From assembly GCF_001767295.1 (NCBI RefSeq), contig NZ_CP014944.1, positions 1,922,001 through 1,986,000 on the forward strand: a stretch of DNA of 64,000 nt. Direction: 5' to 3'. Source of the DNA: Colwellia sp. PAMC 20917. GTDB lineage: Bacteria; Pseudomonadota; Gammaproteobacteria; Enterobacterales; Alteromonadaceae. Below are positions 1-10,286 of this stretch, in pieces. The first letter of the stretch is position 1. Every line of letters begins with the position of its first letter. The notes under the pieces are model-generated. The model ran no database searches and was not told the DNA's origin. It saw only the letters and a program-made list of their open reading frames with translations. The position numbers and the translations under genes are program-made.

Positions 1-360
1 GATGTTAATGACGCTTTAAGCTATAATTACTATCTTTATTGCCTATGGCTTTGTCGAAAACTCGACGATTGCAGCAATGTGATAGATCATTTGTTTTTTT
101 CTTTAGCTATTGCAATTAAAACCTACTTCCAAAAAATAGCCAAGCCTGAACATTTAGCATCAAGTGCTGGTGTTAGTTTTTCAATTAATCATATTGCCGC
201 TGTGGTTATTCCAGCGTTGCTTGGTTTAGTGTGGATTTATAACCCGTCATGGGGCTTTTATATTGGTGCAGGCTTTGCTGGTTGTTCTTTGATTTTATCG
301 CACTTTATTCCGTGCCATCCAAGGGAAGGCGTCGAGTTTAGATACCAAGAAACATCTTAA
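1..360 (+). pseudogene. MFS-type transporter, C-terminal part, frameshifted and cut by window edge
   Basis: The last about 95 codons encode the end of a polytopic transporter: two hydrophobic segments (around AVVIPALLGLVWIY and GFYIGAGFAGCSLIL) followed by a short polar tail, as in major facilitator proteins. The downstream frame is open from base 1, but upstream of about position 78 it is not transporter-like. The sensible hydrophobic sequence (IITIFIAYGFVENSTIAAM) lies in another frame, read from base 23, and stops at 80. A TAA at 17-19 also interrupts that frame. The gene therefore has a one-base shift near 78-80 and perhaps more damage upstream. Family assignment is by general resemblance; the substrate is unknown. 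Sequencing error is an alternative to true decay. Confidence 0.6.
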
Positions 361-436
361 CTATTTTAGCCGATAAAAAATCCGAGACATTATATCTCGG
401 CTTTAATTTATTCAAGCTAGCAACAATCAGTATTGA

Positions 437-2659
437 TTACTTATTGTTACGTAAGAAGGTTAAAAACTCATCAGCAGGCATAGGTTTAGCATAAAAGAAA
501 CCTTGTACTTCGTCACACCCTTGAGCGATTAAATGCGCTTGTTGTTCTTCCTCTTCGATACCTTCAGCAATAACTTTTAAGTTCATTTGCTTACCGAGGT
601 TAATAATCGTATCTGCAATCAATGATTGCCCCGGCTCTGCAATACCCGTAATAAATGAACGGTCGACCTTTAAACGGTCAAGCGGTAATTGTTGTAAATA
701 ACTCATTGATGAATAGCCGGTACCAAAGTCATCAAGCGCAATGCTGATACCTTCAGCTTTCAACTTAACTAATGCATCAATAACAACTTGTGGCTCATCC
801 ATTAAAATATTTTCAGTGATCTCTAATTCGAGCTTACTTGGTTTAACATCATGATTAATCGTCGCTTGAATGATACTGTCAACGAAGTTATCACGTTTAA
901 ATTGTGGGATAGAAACGTTAACAGAAATACCAACATGATCGAATTTCTGTTGCTCTAATACCTTTATTTGTTTACAAGCTTGGTTAATAACCCAATCACC
1001 AATTTCTACAATCAACCCTGAATATTCTGCTAGAGGAATAAACACAGCCGGTGAAATAAATTTTCCTTCGGCGGTTCGCCAGCGCAATAATGCTTCAGCG
1101 CCAATAACCTTGCCGGTAATTAAGCTAAGTTGAGGCTGATACCAAAGTTCTAAACGATTATCTGCAAAATCAGTGCGTAGTTGCCTGATCATACCTAAAC
1201 GCCAAAGTGTTTCATCTTCCATTTCTTTTTTGTAATAAACAAAATTTTCGTGATTACTTTTCTTGGCTAAATTCAAGGCGATGTTTATTTGATTAAGAAC
1301 TTTTACCCCTTGCGAACCGGCACTACTTTTTGAGCACAGCCCAAAACATGCCGTTACAGGTAATAATTGTTCTCCCGCGGTAAACGAACGATGAAATAAT
1401 GACATTAACTTGTCAGGGTTTACACTCTCAGCTGGACCAATAACACCAAAGACATCGGCACCCATTCGAGCAAGCTGACAATGTTTTCCTAGTTCTTTCA
1501 TACGCTCTGTAACAGCGAGCAACAGCTTATTACCTAAATCTTGTCCTAAGCCATCATTAATATCACTAAAGTGATTTATGTCTATTAAGGCGGCAACAAG
1601 ATTGGGTTCTTCTGATTGACTAAATTTGTCGAGTAAATTAACAAACTCTAAACGATTTGGCAGCTCAGTCAGCCAATCACGATAGGCAGCATTACGTAGT
1701 TTTTGAAAAAGGTGAACATTTTCATAACCGATGGCGACATTGGCTAAAAACACTTCGATTAACTGTATTTGAAGATCAGTTAACTCTTGCTCAAATTCAA
1801 GATAAATAACCGCTCTATAACCACCGCTGGCTAAATACAATACCGCATAATCACTACCATAATTATTTTGTTTTTGAGTGAAACAGCTACTCATGCGATC
1901 TTGTGCTGATTCTCTGTCGAAGCACGAAATTTTTTGATTAATCAGTTCGGCGTTATGACCGATTTGACCTAAAATATGTAAGCTTAAATCGTCAGATCCC
2001 TCAATAATACCTTGCCCACGAGCACAAAAAACACTGCAATGGCTTTTACTCAATTTAATTAATTGCGACAACACACCTTCTGCATATTCATGAATACTGT
2101 GCAGTTCAAGTAAATCAGCTGTAGCACTAATTATTTTTTCGAGGCCCAAGCGGTTTTGATTGACCGAATGAATTTGTTGATATGAACGAACAGCCGCATA
2201 AACGGTAGTCACTAACTTACGACGAGTTAACTCTGTTTTGGTTTTATAGTCATTGATATCATAATCTTTGATAACACTTTCTTCAGGAGCATAGCCTGGT
2301 TGACCGGTTCTCAAAACAATACGTATATCTTGGCGAGATAAAGTTTCTCGAATATGTTTTACAACATTTAAGCCAGCATCATCCGTTTCCATAACAACAT
2401 CGAGTAATACCAAAACGATGTCCTCGTGCTCTTCAATAAGCTGACATGCGTCACGCCCAGAGTAAGCATGTATATACTCTAGATTTTTACCTAAGACGAC
2501 TAGATCTGAGAGTGCTAACTGAGTAACAGAGTGAATTTCGGGGTCGTCATCAACAATCAGAACCTTCCACGTTTCAGCACTGCCATCATTTAGAATTTCA
2601 TCTTCATCACTATCATCAATAAATAAAAAGTCGTCATTATTATTTTCAGAAGCCTGCAT
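437..2659 (-). CDS. Response regulator with DUF3369-like, degenerate GGDEF and intact EAL domains
   Basis: 740 residues. Cyclic-di-GMP signalling protein, probably a phosphodiesterase controlled by phosphorylation. An acidic N-terminal stretch is followed by a receiver domain (about 30-160) with the acidic pocket at VDDDP and phospho-acceptor Asp87 in LLDVVM. A DUF3369-type sensor segment (about 160-320) comes next. The GGDEF domain (about 335-490) has the signature GADVF instead of GGDEF, so cyclase activity is doubtful. The EAL domain (about 495-735) keeps EALLRW, the DDFGTGYSS loop, LKVDRSF and the EGIE glutamate, so cyclic-di-GMP hydrolysis is expected. It is cytoplasmic with no membrane segment and appears monocistronic. 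The cognate kinase is not visible nearby. Domain order is read from the sequence; the activity is inferred from conserved residues. Confidence 0.9.
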   Translation of the reverse strand: MQASENNNDDFLFIDDSDEDEILNDGSAETWKVLIVDDDPEIHSVTQLALSDLVVLGKNLEYIHAYSGRDACQLIEEHEDIVLVLLDVVMETDDAGLNVVKHIRETLSRQDIRIVLRTGQPGYAPEESVIKDYDINDYKTKTELTRRKLVTTVYAAVRSYQQIHSVNQNRLGLEKIISATADLLELHSIHEYAEGVLSQLIKLSKSHCSVFCARGQGIIEGSDDLSLHILGQIGHNAELINQKISCFDRESAQDRMSSCFTQKQNNYGSDYAVLYLASGGYRAVIYLEFEQELTDLQIQLIEVFLANVAIGYENVHLFQKLRNAAYRDWLTELPNRLEFVNLLDKFSQSEEPNLVAALIDINHFSDINDGLGQDLGNKLLLAVTERMKELGKHCQLARMGADVFGVIGPAESVNPDKLMSLFHRSFTAGEQLLPVTACFGLCSKSSAGSQGVKVLNQINIALNLAKKSNHENFVYYKKEMEDETLWRLGMIRQLRTDFADNRLELWYQPQLSLITGKVIGAEALLRWRTAEGKFISPAVFIPLAEYSGLIVEIGDWVINQACKQIKVLEQQKFDHVGISVNVSIPQFKRDNFVDSIIQATINHDVKPSKLELEITENILMDEPQVVIDALVKLKAEGISIALDDFGTGYSSMSYLQQLPLDRLKVDRSFITGIAEPGQSLIADTIINLGKQMNLKVIAEGIEEEEQQAHLIAQGCDEVQGFFYAKPMPADEFLTFLRNNK

Positions 2660-2927
2660 ATCGTCCTCAATTAACCAGAAAAATACTACTGATTAAGGTT
2701 TTTTTTACATATCAAATTTTATTATGAATCATATTCCCAATAAACTACATAATAAGAGTCAGTTAAATAATATTCAACCTAGAATTACAATTATATTCAT
2801 AATTTCAATTGCTTCCTTAATTTATATTAAGTTTAGATGAATAAAGAGAATATTGCTGATTTTAATTTTCCAGCGTATGCTTAGAAAAAATAGTAATGAA
2901 AATAATATATTAGTTACGGTAATTTTT

Positions 2928-3842
2928 ATGAAAGACATCAACGAACCCTCAACTGCACCGCTGGTTATTACTGAGGAGCCGATTAACACTGAAGTAATAA
3001 AAACAACAGAATCTACGGCTAAAAATAGCGGCAATAAAAAAAATGCTGGTGTTTCTTCCCAAATGCAACTGCTTGCCTTGGCTAAAAACTTTGTACTTGA
3101 TGGTGGCTTAATTTCTTCAGAAAAACAGATGCCATTAGAAGAAAGAACCCAAAAAAGAGCACGAATTGCCGCATTACGAAAGCAAGAGAACCTTGAAACT
3201 ATTATAAAAAAGTCAGTAAATTACTGTTCTGCTACCGAATTTACCCATAAAGCAGACGCTGATTGGTTTAGTACCTTTACCGAACTCGCCGAAGATGTCA
3301 GTAATACCACCATGCAAAATTTGTGGGCAAAAATACTAGCAGGGGAAATATCACAACCCGGTTCATTTTCCACTAAAACCCTCAAGGTTTTTCGTGCCAT
3401 GAGTATTACGGAAGCAAAATTGTTAGCAAAGGCCTGTAGTTTAGCGGTAACAGAACAAACAAAAAGAAATATACGTATTATTTCAGGAGCCTATCAGACA
3501 CCTGGCTTGCTAAACTTTTTTAATAAAAATAGAGAACAGAATATACCTTTTAACCAATTTTCATTGAGCTATGCTGATTTATTAATTCTAGCCGATAATC
3601 ATCTGGTCTTTATTCAAGAGACAGAATCTAGCCCAATGAACAAGTCAGAGTCGTTCCATTTTAACTTTAACGGTAAGCCATTAACGCTCACCGCAAAAAA
3701 ATCATCTTGTGTACTGAAGTTTTATAAATTTACGCCAATAGGCAGCGAGCTAGCACGTCTGATCAGCGATAATATTGATGATGTTTATTTACAGCATTTA
3801 AAAAGTGCATTAAGCGAAAACTTTTCAATTATAGAGGGATAA
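2928..3842 (+). CDS. Conserved hypothetical protein, TIGR03899/DUF2806-like
   Basis: The reading frame opens upstream at a TTG at 2853, but the ATG at 2928 (MKDINEPS) is the likelier start because the residues before it look random; the ribosome site is weak at both. About 304 residues, soluble. The centre carries DADWFSTFTELAEDVS followed by LWAKILAGEISQPGSFS, the conserved block I associate with the TIGR03899 family of gammaproteobacterial proteins of unknown function. The first 60 residues are low-complexity and polar. It is divergent from the REC-GGDEF-EAL gene and is followed by a 9-bp inverted repeat and then repeats. No function can be assigned. Confidence 0.7.
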   Translation: MKDINEPSTAPLVITEEPINTEVIKTTESTAKNSGNKKNAGVSSQMQLLALAKNFVLDGGLISSEKQMPLEERTQKRARIAALRKQENLETIIKKSVNYCSATEFTHKADADWFSTFTELAEDVSNTTMQNLWAKILAGEISQPGSFSTKTLKVFRAMSITEAKLLAKACSLAVTEQTKRNIRIISGAYQTPGLLNFFNKNREQNIPFNQFSLSYADLLILADNHLVFIQETESSPMNKSESFHFNFNGKPLTLTAKKSSCVLKFYKFTPIGSELARLISDNIDDVYLQHLKSALSENFSIIEG

Positions 3843-3868
3843 CATTGGTGGTTTGAGAGCCACCAATG
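3843..3868 (+). terminator. Hairpin just after the TIGR03899-like gene
   Basis: A perfect 9-bp inverted repeat (CATTGGTGG and CCACCAATG, 8-base loop) begins one base after the stop codon. There is no T run after it, so it may be a weak terminator or an mRNA-stabilising hairpin. Confidence 0.4.
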
Positions 3869-3942
3869 TAGATACAGATACAAGCCCCTCTGACTACTAC
3901 AGCCCCGTCATCCTGCTATAAGTCCCGTCATCCTGAACTTCC

Positions 3943-4320
3943 CCCAATACAGATACTGAAACAAGTTCAGCATGACGACAAGAGGACACATCAAAACCTG
4001 CACTATCAGCTAGGCCTCTTCACTAAGCTTCAAGATCCCAATACCGATACTGAAACAAGTTCAGCATGACGACAAGAGTGCACATCAGACCCTGCAACTA
4101 TCGACCAGATAGCCTCACCAAGCTTCAAGCTCCCAATACCGATACTGAAACAAGTTCATTATGACGACAAAAGTGCACATCAAAACCTGCACTATCAGCT
4201 AGGCCTCTTCACTAAGCTTCAAGATCCCAATACTGATACTGAAACAAGTTCAGCATGACGACAAGAGTGCACATCAGACCCTGCAACTATCGACCAGATA
4301 GCCTCACCAAGCTTCAAGCT
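3943..4320. repeat. Tandem 189-bp dimeric repeat (A-B-A-B units of 94 and 95 bp)
   Basis: Four related units start with CCCAATAC at 3943, 4037, 4132 and 4226. Units 1 and 3 share one version of the second half (CACTATCAGCTAGGCCTC), units 2 and 4 another (GCAACTATCGACCAGATAGC), giving a higher-order period of 189 bp repeated twice. Every unit carries the core GATACTGAAACAAGTTC followed by a short AT-rich segment and GACGACAA. The core is the reverse complement of the CTGAACTTGTTTCAG motif also present once at 4361-4388. The 3843-4514 interval has no credible coding region. Confidence 0.9.
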
Positions 4321-4360
4321 CCGAATAAAGATGTAAGCCTCTTCATACTGCTATAAACCC

Positions 4361-4388
4361 CGTCATCCTGAACTTGTTTCAGGATCTG
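4361..4388. repeat. Dispersed CGTCATCCTGAACTTGTTTC-type element
   Basis: A short imperfect palindrome (CCTGAA and TTCAGG arms) with the well-known form of a dispersed intergenic repeat seen in many bacterial genomes. It is in the opposite orientation to the cores of the adjacent tandem array. Confidence 0.6.
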
Positions 4389-4458
4389 TACTTACAACCC
4401 CCAATACAGATACTGAAATGCAGTTTTTTGTTCCTGACAAAAAGTAGCCAACATAAAA

Positions 4459-4487
4459 AAGGACAAGCATCTAAGATGTTTGTCCTT
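4459..4487 (-). terminator. Terminator of the cysJIH operon
   Basis: Near-perfect inverted repeat (AAGGACAAGCATCT and AGATGTTTGTCCTT) 28 bases beyond the cysH stop. On the minus strand it runs into six T residues, as expected of an intrinsic terminator. Confidence 0.75.
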
Positions 4488-4514
4488 AATAGTAAACGTT
4501 AAGTTGGGTGTTAT

Positions 4515-5291
4515 TTAAATACCGTCACCGTCAGTATGTAAACCACATTCTCTGGCCATGCCAGAAAAACGGGTATCACTTTCATTCATACCTAACGTTA
4601 ATGGCCGTGTACTGTGTGTGTCGCCAACCGATACATAGCCTTGGTCCCATAGAGGATGATAGGGCAAGTTATGCTTAGTTAGGTATTCATGCACATCCTT
4701 ATTACTCCAATCAATAATAGGATGTACTTTAAAACGACCGCGTAAAATACTGACTACAGACAGGCCTTCACGATGCTCTGATTGCTGACGACGCACGCCA
4801 GAAAACCATGTCGCGGCATTGAGCTCATGTAAACCACGTTCTAGTGGCTCAACTTTATTACGGCGATTATAAGCTTTAAGTGATGTTTCATCTTTTGCCC
4901 ATTCTTCGCCATATTTTGCTTGTTGCCATGCGGCACTTTCTGTCGCGCTATAAACGTGTAAATTCAATTTTAAACGTTCGTTGAGCTGTTCAATAAACTG
5001 ATAAGTTTCAGGAAATAAGTGCCCAGTATCGGTAACAATCACTGGGATATTCGCATCGACTTGCGTCAACATATGCAACATAACTGCAGATTGAATGCCA
5101 AAGCTAGAAGACAAAACGAACTGCGATGGTAAATTCTCCATCGACCATTCAACTCGTTCAGTCGCGGTTTGCTGTTCTAATAACTCGTTCCACTGGTTAA
5201 GCCAAGGCTTAGGTAAGGATGCCGGAAAACGGTTATTAATCGGTGCTTTTGCCGCAGCGATATCAGCACTATTAATAATAGGCTTAGTCAT
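4515..5291 (-). CDS. cysH: Phosphoadenylyl-sulfate (PAPS) reductase
   Basis: 258 residues, normal length. Reduces PAPS to sulfite with thioredoxin in assimilatory sulfate reduction, in the cytoplasm. The PP-loop SSSFG is at 61-65, and [12 protein letters not shown] and [12 protein letters not shown] are typical substrate-binding segments. The C-terminal ECGLH motif carries the single catalytic cysteine (Cys249). The extra cysteine pairs of iron-sulfur APS reductases are absent, so the substrate should be PAPS. It is the last gene of cysJIH; its ATG overlaps the end of cysI by 8 bases, implying translational coupling. Regulation by a CysB-type activator is expected from the family but no site was identified. 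Confidence 0.95.
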   Translation of the reverse strand: MTKPIINSADIAAAKAPINNRFPASLPKPWLNQWNELLEQQTATERVEWSMENLPSQFVLSSSFGIQSAVMLHMLTQVDANIPVIVTDTGHLFPETYQFIEQLNERLKLNLHVYSATESAAWQQAKYGEEWAKDETSLKAYNRRNKVEPLERGLHELNAATWFSGVRRQQSEHREGLSVVSILRGRFKVHPIIDWSNKDVHEYLTKHNLPYHPLWDQGYVSVGDTHSTRPLTLGMNESDTRFSGMARECGLHTDGDGI

Positions 5292-7032
5292 GAAAATCTC
5301 GCTTACTATTTTTCACTTCTGCGATAATGCCGGTGCGGATAGTAAAATCACCAAACGCTTCATTACTGTTTCTTTCCGTTGACCAGCGAGCCACTAGCAT
5401 ATCCATTTCATCAAGAATATCTTGTTCGCTTAAGTTTTCTTTATACATTTTAGGTACTCGCGTTCCTGCCAAGTTACCGCCTAAATGCATATTGTATTTA
5501 CCTGGACCTTTACCAACTAAACCAATTTCTGCCAACATCGCACGACCACAACCATTTGGACAACCCGTGACACGTAAAATAATACTTTCATCACTCATAT
5601 CATGTTTGGCTAAAATGCCCTCTACGTCGGTAACAAAACCCGGTAAATAGCGTTCTGCTTCAGCCATAGCTAATGGACAGGTAGGAAATGCTACACAGGC
5701 CATAGAATCTTTACGTTGCTTTGAAACCGTGTCATTCATTAAGCCATATTCACGGGCAATTTTTTCAATTTGTGCTTTATCTTCAGTTGCTACACCCGCA
5801 ACAATTAAGTTTTGGTTCGCGGTCATACGAAAATCACCTTTGTGTATTTTCGCTAATTCAGCAACACCTGACTTAAGGGGTTTACCTGGGCTATCTAATA
5901 AACGGCCATTTTCAATAAATAAGGCTAAATGGTGCTTACCGTCAAAACCTTCAACCCAACCAATACGATCGCCACGTTCAGTGAACTCGTATGGACGAGA
6001 GGTTTCAAAAGTAATACCGGCACGTTTCTCAACTTCAGATTTAAAGGTTTCTACACCCACTCGGTCAAGTGTGTACTTAGTTTTAGCATTTTTACGATTA
6101 ACTCGGTTTCCCCAGTCGCGTTGTGTCGTTACAACAGCGGTCGCAACATCTAAGGTATGTGCTAAAGACACATAGCCAAAATCGTCAGCCTTGCGAGGAT
6201 ACGTTGACTTATCGCCATGAGTCATCGCTAAACCACCACCAACAAGTACGTTAAAACCAACTAATTTTCCATCTTTAGCAATAGCGATAAAGTTGAGATC
6301 ATTAGCGTGAACGTCAATATCATTTTGTGGCGGAATAACAACAGTCGTTTTAAATTTTCGTGGTAAGTAGTTGCTGCCTAAAATAGGCTCTTTTGTCTCT
6401 TCACCTTCAGGGCCTTCAAGCTTTTCGCCATCTAGCCAGATCTCTGCATAAGCACGTGTTTTAGGCAGTAAATGTTCACTAATTTTAATAGCCCATTCAT
6501 AAGCTTCTTGATGAAGTTCTGATTCAATAGGGTTAGAAGTACACAAAACATTACGGTTAACATCGCCAGCAGTCGCAATTGAGTCGATACCAATACTATT
6601 TAATGTTTGGTGCATTAATTTAATATTGGGCTTTAACACACCATGAAATTGAAATGTTTGACGTGTTGTTAAGCGAATACTGCCATATGAAGTGCTCTCT
6701 TGAGCAAATTTGTCGATAGCCAACCACTGCTCTGGTTTAATGATACCGCCAGGCATACGAGCTCGTAACATAACATTATGCAAAGGTTCTAATTTTTGCT
6801 TACTACGCTCAGTTCTAATATCACGGTCATCTTGCTGATACATACCATGAGTTCTGATAATATGGTAATTATCTGCCGTGAAACCACCGGTGACTGGGTC
6901 TTTTAAGTCATCAACAATTGTCCCTCGTAAAAAATTACTCTCTGCTTTTAAGCGTTCGTTATCAGCCTGCTTACCTTCTACAATTAACGGTCCAGGACCT
7001 GTTAATACGATTTCTTTATTTGTTGTAGTCAT
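5284..7032 (-). CDS. cysI: Sulfite reductase (NADPH) hemoprotein, beta subunit
   Basis: 582 residues. Catalytic subunit that reduces sulfite to sulfide by six electrons using siroheme coupled to a 4Fe-4S cluster. The cluster cysteines are visible as C-x5-C in CVAFPTC and C-x3-C in TGCPNGCGR, both in the C-terminal third, at the usual spacing. Ferredoxin-like and nitrite/sulfite reductase repeats fill the rest. The stop of cysJ and the ATG of cysI overlap by one base and cysH follows with an 8-base overlap, so the three are one transcription unit. No damaged motif is seen. It acts as a complex with the CysJ flavoprotein. Confidence 0.96.
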   Translation of the reverse strand: MTTTNKEIVLTGPGPLIVEGKQADNERLKAESNFLRGTIVDDLKDPVTGGFTADNYHIIRTHGMYQQDDRDIRTERSKQKLEPLHNVMLRARMPGGIIKPEQWLAIDKFAQESTSYGSIRLTTRQTFQFHGVLKPNIKLMHQTLNSIGIDSIATAGDVNRNVLCTSNPIESELHQEAYEWAIKISEHLLPKTRAYAEIWLDGEKLEGPEGEETKEPILGSNYLPRKFKTTVVIPPQNDIDVHANDLNFIAIAKDGKLVGFNVLVGGGLAMTHGDKSTYPRKADDFGYVSLAHTLDVATAVVTTQRDWGNRVNRKNAKTKYTLDRVGVETFKSEVEKRAGITFETSRPYEFTERGDRIGWVEGFDGKHHLALFIENGRLLDSPGKPLKSGVAELAKIHKGDFRMTANQNLIVAGVATEDKAQIEKIAREYGLMNDTVSKQRKDSMACVAFPTCPLAMAEAERYLPGFVTDVEGILAKHDMSDESIILRVTGCPNGCGRAMLAEIGLVGKGPGKYNMHLGGNLAGTRVPKMYKENLSEQDILDEMDMLVARWSTERNSNEAFGDFTIRTGIIAEVKNSKRDFHD

Positions 7033-8831
7033 TAGTAAACATCCTTTTGGAAACGCTTGGCGTTACGTAATTCTTTTAAATAGTCTTGTGCTTGTTCAGT
7101 ACTCAACTTGCCATGCTCAGCAATAATATCCACCAAGGCAAGCTCCACATCTTTTGCCATACGGCTCATGTCACCACAAATATATAAATGAGCACCACGT
7201 TCTAACCAAGCAAAAATCTCACTGGCTTTTTCACGTAAACGGTCTTGCACATATATTTTTTCTGCTTGATCACGAGAAAAGGCTAAATCAAGGTGCGTTA
7301 ACAAGCCTGATTTTAAATAGCCTTGCCATTCCACTTGGTATAAAAAATCTTGAGTGAAGGTTTGATCACCAAAAAACAGCCAGTTATCACCACTTGCTTC
7401 GCTTGCTTCACGTTCTTGCATAAAGGCTCTAAAAGGAGCAATACCAGTACCTGGGCCAATCATGATCACAGGAGTATCGCCATTTTCAGGTAAGCGGAAG
7501 TTATCGTTGTGTTCAATGAAAACCTTAACTGTGCCGCCTTCTGCTAAGCGTTTACCTAAAAAGCTTGAGGCACCGCCACTTCTTAACTGGTCATTCTCGC
7601 TATATTCAACTAAACCCACCGTTAAGTGTACTTCTTCTTCAACCTCAGCTTGGCTTGAGGCTATGGAATATAAACGTGGAGTAATCTTTCTAAGTGCGTC
7701 AACAAAGTCTTGTGCTGTTACTTTCGCCGGAGCTGCTTTAACTAGATCAATAATTTGATGGTTACTGGCATATTCACGCGCAGCATTTTTATCTTCACTC
7801 AAGGTAAGCAAAGCTTTATCTTGTGATTTTTCCGCCCAAAAGCTAATGAAATTAGGCGCTGTTTGAGTAATTTCTAATGTTGAAATTAATGCTTGTTCAA
7901 GTGATAAACGTTCACCGCCAACATCAATATTTTCATTACCTGACAAACCAAGTATCGCAATAAGCTCGGCGACTAACTCAGTATCATTTTCAAACCACAC
8001 GCCTAAAGCGTCACCGGCTTGGTAGGTGATACCTGAATCGGCTAAATCGATTTCAATATGACGAACATCTTTTGCTGAATCACGACCGGTGATCTTTTGG
8101 CTTAAACTTAACTCAGCAGCATAAGGCGCCTGTTTAGTATATTCGCTAGACGCGCCAAGTGTTGGCATTACCACAACATTGTGGCTATCAATCTCATTAC
8201 CCAACAAGGCTTTTACATCTTTAACAATAGTCTCTGACCATGTTTTTACATCAGCTTCGTAATCAACGTCACAGTCAACACGTGCGGTAATCTGTTTTGC
8301 GCCAAGCTTACTTAAGTAATCATCAAAGTCTTTGCCCGTTTGACAAAAGAACTCATAGCTAGTGTCGCCCAAGGCTAAAACGCTATAGCGTAAATCATCG
8401 AGCTTTGGCGCTTTTTTCGAGCCTAAATATTCATGTAAAGCAATCGCATCATCGGGTGCTTCACCTTCGCCATTAGTACTGGCGACAATTAATAGGTGCG
8501 TCAGATTTTTAATGCTTTTTGGCTTAAAGTCACTCATGCTTTTTAAGTCGACGGTAAGACCTTCTGCTTGTGCTTGTGCGGCTAACGCTTTAGCAACACC
8601 TTTAGCATTTCCGGTTTGAGAACCAAATAAAATAGTTAACACAGGCGCAGGAGCTGCAACAGCTGAAGCTGCAGGGCTAACGCTTAACGATGCTCCTTCA
8701 GATTTAGCCGCTAAATAACCACTTGCCCATGCAAGCTGCAACTGAGAGTAACTGCCAATAGCGTTTTGTAATGATGAAAGTTGGTCAGCATCTAGCATAG
8801 TTTTTTGTAAGTTCTGTTGGTTTGGCAACAT
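7032..8831 (-). CDS. cysJ: Sulfite reductase (NADPH) flavoprotein, alpha subunit
   Basis: About 599 residues from the ATG at 8831 (MLPNQQNL), chosen over an in-frame ATG at 8885 because it matches the usual CysJ length and a GGGCGA stretch lies upstream. Transfers electrons from NADPH through FAD and FMN to CysI. The order is an N-terminal helical segment, a flavodoxin domain ([30 protein letters not shown]), an FAD domain with RLYSIASS, and an NADPH domain with [12 protein letters not shown] and a terminal DVY. First gene of cysJIH. The 213-bp region before it is shared with the divergent FAD oxidoreductase gene and should hold the operon promoter. Confidence 0.95.
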   Translation of the reverse strand: MLPNQQNLQKTMLDADQLSSLQNAIGSYSQLQLAWASGYLAAKSEGASLSVSPAASAVAAPAPVLTILFGSQTGNAKGVAKALAAQAQAEGLTVDLKSMSDFKPKSIKNLTHLLIVASTNGEGEAPDDAIALHEYLGSKKAPKLDDLRYSVLALGDTSYEFFCQTGKDFDDYLSKLGAKQITARVDCDVDYEADVKTWSETIVKDVKALLGNEIDSHNVVVMPTLGASSEYTKQAPYAAELSLSQKITGRDSAKDVRHIEIDLADSGITYQAGDALGVWFENDTELVAELIAILGLSGNENIDVGGERLSLEQALISTLEITQTAPNFISFWAEKSQDKALLTLSEDKNAAREYASNHQIIDLVKAAPAKVTAQDFVDALRKITPRLYSIASSQAEVEEEVHLTVGLVEYSENDQLRSGGASSFLGKRLAEGGTVKVFIEHNDNFRLPENGDTPVIMIGPGTGIAPFRAFMQEREASEASGDNWLFFGDQTFTQDFLYQVEWQGYLKSGLLTHLDLAFSRDQAEKIYVQDRLREKASEIFAWLERGAHLYICGDMSRMAKDVELALVDIIAEHGKLSTEQAQDYLKELRNAKRFQKDVY

Positions 8832-9044
8832 AATGTCAATTCGCCCATTTAAATTTAGTAAAATAATAATAGACTGACTTTGCATATAATAAAAAGAATA
8901 GAAAAGGCTTTTTTATTCCAAAATAGAATAAGTCAGTCCTTTGAACCTTTACCCACACTCTTATCTAAATTTTAAGACATTCTTTTTCTTGAAATTTAGA
9001 TAAGGGGCGACCACACTTAATTCAAGCTAAAAATAATAGATAAA

Positions 9045-10154
9045 ATGATGGAAAAAGTAGACGCAATAATTATTGGCGCCGGTGTCGTGGGTTTAGCCAT
9101 TGCGGCAAGACTTAGCAATAAGCTCAATAATGTGCTCATTGTTGATAAAAACGCTAGCTTTGGTGAAGAAACCAGTAGTCGTAATAGTGAAGTTATTCAT
9201 GCCGGCATTTATTATCCTCAGCACAGTTTAAAAGCTAAGCTATGCGTGCAAGGAAAAGAGAAGCTTTATCAATATTGTAAAGATCGAGGCATTCCTCATC
9301 AACGCCTAGGAAAATTACTGGTTGCCCACGGCGAGGCAGAAGAACAACATTTAACGAAAACCATAAAACAAGCAGCACTTAATGATGTTAATGATCTCGT
9401 CTGGCTAACGGCAGACGAGCTTAAGAAGTCAAATCCAGCATTACATGCCACCGCAGCCTTACTTTCCCCTTCGACAGGCATTATTGATAGTCATCGTTAT
9501 ATGCAGGCTTTACTGGCAGAAATTGAGCATAATAATGGTCAATTTGTTGGAAAAACAACCTTTATTAAGGCAGATAACAATAATGATGGCTTTGTTGTTA
9601 CTTTAAATAGTCAAGATGAAATAATGCAGTTGCATTGTGATTATTTAATTAATTCAGGGGGATTACACAGTACTAAAGTTGCCGAAAATATTAGTGATTT
9701 AAAAAAGTCACATATTCCAACGCTTTATTATTGTCGAGGCCATTATTTTTCTTACCAAGGGAGAAGTCCTTTTACACAGCTCATTTATCCCTTACCCGAA
9801 TCGCATGGTTTAGGTATTCACGCCTCATTAGACATTGGCGGACAATTAAAGTTTGGTCCCGACACACAGTACATTGATGATATTGATTATGAAGTCTCTC
9901 CTCTTCTAAAAGCTAAATTTGTTGCCGCGATTCAACGCTATTACCCTTCATTAGATAGTGAAAGATTACAGCCTGCTTATTCGGGTATTCGTCCGAAATT
10001 AGAAGGTCCGAATGATGGTTTTAAAGATTTTGTCATTCAAAGTGAAAATGTGCATGGCTTGAAAGGATTAGTGAATCTGTTTGGTATTGACTCACCCGGC
10101 TTAACTTCTAGTTTAGCTATAGCTGAATATGTCGACGAAAGGCTAGCCATATAA
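9045..10154 (+). CDS. FAD-dependent oxidoreductase of the L-2-hydroxyglutarate oxidase (LhgO/DAO) type
   Basis: 369 residues. An N-terminal Rossmann fold with GAGVVG (11-16) binds FAD; a conserved SSRNSEVIHAGIYYP segment and a C-terminal GIDSPGLTSSLAIAEYV segment are hallmarks of the LhgO/L2HGDH branch of the D-amino-acid-oxidase superfamily. The likely reaction is oxidation of an L-2-hydroxy acid to the 2-oxo acid, with electrons passed to quinone or oxygen. Two ATGs are adjacent at the start; no strong ribosome site is evident. It is divergent from cysJ and convergent with fkpA. The exact substrate is inferred only from family resemblance, and another DAO-family hydroxy-acid oxidase is possible. 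Confidence 0.8.
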   Translation: MMEKVDAIIIGAGVVGLAIAARLSNKLNNVLIVDKNASFGEETSSRNSEVIHAGIYYPQHSLKAKLCVQGKEKLYQYCKDRGIPHQRLGKLLVAHGEAEEQHLTKTIKQAALNDVNDLVWLTADELKKSNPALHATAALLSPSTGIIDSHRYMQALLAEIEHNNGQFVGKTTFIKADNNNDGFVVTLNSQDEIMQLHCDYLINSGGLHSTKVAENISDLKKSHIPTLYYCRGHYFSYQGRSPFTQLIYPLPESHGLGIHASLDIGGQLKFGPDTQYIDDIDYEVSPLLKAKFVAAIQRYYPSLDSERLQPAYSGIRPKLEGPNDGFKDFVIQSENVHGLKGLVNLFGIDSPGLTSSLAIAEYVDERLAI

Positions 10155-10235
10155 TACTTATATATTTGAAAGTGAATAAGGTATTTATGGTCGGTGAAAA
10201 ATGATTGTTTATATTTTGAGTTTCTAAAATGCATT

Positions 10236-10263
10236 AAAAAGCCAATTGCTTACACAATTGGCT
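10236..10263 (-). terminator. Terminator of fkpA
   Basis: Inverted repeat AGCCAATTG and CAATTGGCT with a 6-base loop; on the minus strand it is followed by TTTTT. It lies 24 bases after the fkpA stop. Confidence 0.8.
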
Positions 10264-10286
10264 CCCTTAACACTAGAGTAATAATA

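Noticed and set aside
3943-4320. CRISPR array
   Set aside because: The units are 94-95 bp and repeat along their full length with no unique spacers and no cas genes.
5327-6175. Plus-strand ORFs of 107 and 148 codons opposite cysI
   Set aside because: They are antisense shadows of the strongly conserved cysI frame and show no motif or ribosome site.
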